Assembly (NCBI GenBank): GCA_017881285.1
Contig: JADGRD010000288.1
Span: 1-5,474, forward strand
Source: Pseudomonadota bacterium
GTDB lineage: Bacteria > Myxococcota_A > Polyangia > Fen-1088
Length of the DNA stretch: 5,474 nucleotides
Direction of reading: 5' to 3'
Part shown: positions 4,271-5,474 of the stretch, one piece after another
Numbering within the stretch: the first letter of the stretch is position 1
How the letters are laid out: the number at the start of each line of letters is the position of its first letter
Notes under the pieces: model-generated
The model's input: the letters and a program-made list of their open reading frames with translations, nothing else
Told to the model about the DNA's origin: nothing
The model's database searches: none
Program-made: the position numbers and the translations under genes

Positions 4271-5474
4271 TCAAAGCCCGCAAGCGGAGCGGACGGCTCC
4301 CGCGAAACCGCATTGCGCGCCGGTGACGTACGCCGCGCAGGTTGCGCCGTCGTTCGGGCATTCCGCGGTGTTCGAGCCGGTCCACGACCACCACAACCAG
4401 CTCGCTCCGTCCAGGGCGGCCTGGTCCATCTCGGCCCGGTACTCGCCGGCGGTGTCACCAGCGTAGTTGTCGATGCCGATTTCGATTGGATACTGCTGGG
4501 TCATCGCGAACTGGTGGATCGCCTGCGCGCCCGTGATGGTGCCGCTGCCGCCGAGCAGCAGTCCGCCCTGCCATGACTTGTACCAGTCCGAGGCCCAGTA
4601 GGCCTGCCAGCCGAACATGGTCTGGGGGTATCCGCCGATGACGACGGTGTCCACCGCGCGGATCGACGCGCCCTTCTCGATGATCGCGTAGAGGTCGCGG
4701 CCCTGGTAGTTGGTCATGACCTCCAGCGGCTCGATGTAGCCGGCGGTGCGGAACCACTGGATGTTGTTCTGGGCGGCATTGGCCCACTCGGTGCGTCCGG
4801 CCTCGGATTCGGGATCGGCGGTGCCGATGTACTCCTGCATCGCATCCAGGATGACGTGGCCTTTGTACTTGGCGACGAGGTCCTTCAACCACTGTCGCGA
4901 CCACACCGCCAGATAGCAAGGCGCCGGCGTGCTCTTCGAGCAGGTGCCCGCGCCGGGAGCCGCGAGCGAGTAGAAGTTGCCCCCGCCGAGAGCGCTGCTG
5001 ATGATGTCGTTGTTGGCACTGTCCCAGGTGAAGAGGGACAGCCAGAGGATCATGTTGTGCGAAACGGCGCGCGCTATCAGGGTGTCGAAGTCAGCCGGGG
5101 TCATGCCATTGGCCGCGTCGAGCGTGAGCAGGAAACGCATGGCGTTGACACCCATGGCGGCCGCGGCATCGATTGCCGCCGTTTGATCGATCGAGGCGGT
5201 GACCATCTCCGGACCGCGCGCGACGATGGGGGTACCGGAGATGTCCCGGATTTGGTTACCGATGAGCTGGATGGTGGTCGAGTAGGTGCAGTTGCCCGTA
5301 CCGCCGCCGCCCGCGCCCGTGCTGCCTCCCGTGCCTGACGTTCCCGCCGTGCCCGAGGCGCCGCCGGTGCTGGTGCTGCCGCCCGCTGCAGGGTAGAGCT
5401 GCGACTGCGGCACGATCTGCTTGGTCTGGCTGCCTGATGACCAGGACAGCATGGCCAGGGCGCCGACGCTGTTC
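4271..5474 (-). CDS. PA14 / GH5-like secreted glycoside hydrolase (N-terminus outside window)
   Basis: The frame is open to the right edge, so the protein begins outside; the ATG at 5452 is internal. Numbering from it: residues 1-21 with the seven codons before them are the last strands of a PA14 sugar-binding domain (LSWSSGSQTKQIVPQSQLYP). Residues 23-54 are a Gly/Ser/Thr-rich linker. Residues 55-393 resemble a cellulase-type (GH5, clan GH-A) barrel: GTPIVARGPEM (73-83), MGVNAMRFLL (100-109), SHNMILWLSLFTWDS (131-145), KGHVILDAMQEY (197-208), and the late WLWWSW (352-357). Glu207 fits the acid/base position, though in QE rather than the usual NE. The expected nucleophile motif 'P-x-x-x-GEFG' reads PIEIGIDNYAG (322-332), with Ile327 where Glu should be. 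Seven Cys suggest disulfides in an exported protein. The likely role is plant or microbial polysaccharide binding or breakdown; substrate unknown and catalysis uncertain. Confidence 0.75.
   Translation of the reverse strand, partial: NSVGALAMLSWSSGSQTKQIVPQSQLYPAAGGSTSTGGASGTAGTSGTGGSTGAGGGGTGNCTYSTTIQLIGNQIRDISGTPIVARGPEMVTASIDQTAAIDAAAAMGVNAMRFLLTLDAANGMTPADFDTLIARAVSHNMILWLSLFTWDSANNDIISSALGGGNFYSLAAPGAGTCSKSTPAPCYLAVWSRQWLKDLVAKYKGHVILDAMQEYIGTADPESEAGRTEWANAAQNNIQWFRTAGYIEPLEVMTNYQGRDLYAIIEKGASIRAVDTVVIGGYPQTMFGWQAYWASDWYKSWQGGLLLGGSGTITGAQAIHQFAMTQQYPIEIGIDNYAGDTAGEYRAEMDQAALDGASWLWWSWTGSNTAECPNDGATCAAYVTGAQCGFAGAVRSACGL
5291..5386 (-). repeat. Low-complexity Gly/Ser/Thr linker-coding stretch
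   Basis: This segment encodes residues 23-54 (numbered from the internal ATG at 5452), imperfect TGG-xxGT-G units with almost only Gly, Ser, Thr and Ala. Such flexible linkers separate binding and catalytic domains in secreted proteins and are common in Polyangia surface proteins. At DNA level it is a run of GCC/GCCGCC-like triplets, prone to length change by slippage. Confidence 0.7.

Noticed and set aside
4200..4273. Frame after the glycosidase stop reading NGGGGYERPSLARLYRARLDH, considered as a frameshifted extension
   Set aside because: The glycosidase ends plausibly after its last Cys. The extension is short, has no known counterpart, and its upstream part is plain shadow sequence.
4455..5338. 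Long shadow ORFs on both strands within the glycosidase gene (4455-4919 minus, 4856-5338 plus)
   Set aside because: Their products are His/Arg/Ala-rich and featureless, while the overlapping frame encodes recognisable PA14 and glycosidase segments.

Overview
The window is a GC-rich bacterial segment, roughly two-thirds G+C by eye. It carries short cell-envelope and secreted proteins on both strands with little operon structure. The mix is a PAS-type sensor kinase with a degenerate G1 box, several small lipoproteins, and a PA14 plus Gly/Ser/Thr-linker plus glycosidase protein. That mix suggests a predatory or saprophytic Gram-negative of the Myxococcota (Polyangia-like). This is inference from protein style, since no marker gene is present.

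Layout, left to right. (1) 2-934 (+): C-terminal part of a sensor histidine kinase whose N-terminus lies outside the window. (2) 843-1703 (-): a 286-residue exported, probably outer-membrane protein. It converges on the kinase gene and overlaps its last 92 bases. (3) 1704-1938: a 235-base intergenic region with two hairpin-forming inverted repeats, probably the leader of gene 2. (4) 1939-2358 (-): an unrecognised, clearly lower-GC small protein with an uncertain start. (5) 2517-2951 (+): a 144-residue lipoprotein with one Cys pair, divergent from gene 4. (6) About 2951-3088 (+): a coding-looking tail with no proper start, probably the 3' remnant of a lost gene. (7) 3161-3628 (-): a secreted cupin with a strong ribosome binding site, a tandem repeat upstream and a plausible weak terminator. 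(8) 3825-4133 (-): an unrecognised 102-residue ORF without a convincing start. (9) 4271-5474 (-): end of a PA14 domain, a low-complexity linker and a GH5-like (clan GH-A) barrel, truncated by the right edge.

I see no pathway joining these genes. They look like independent single-gene units: signalling, envelope, secreted cupin and secreted glycosidase. Signs of turnover include an orphan C-terminal fragment, a low-GC insert, an ORF without a start, and a convergent overlap. No rRNA, tRNA, CRISPR array, insertion sequence or phage gene was found. The most notable points are the apparent loss of the canonical nucleophile in the GH5-like barrel, the orphan fragment at 2951-3088, and the composition and start problem of the 1939-2358 gene. 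I found no convincing evidence of a wholly new multi-gene system.
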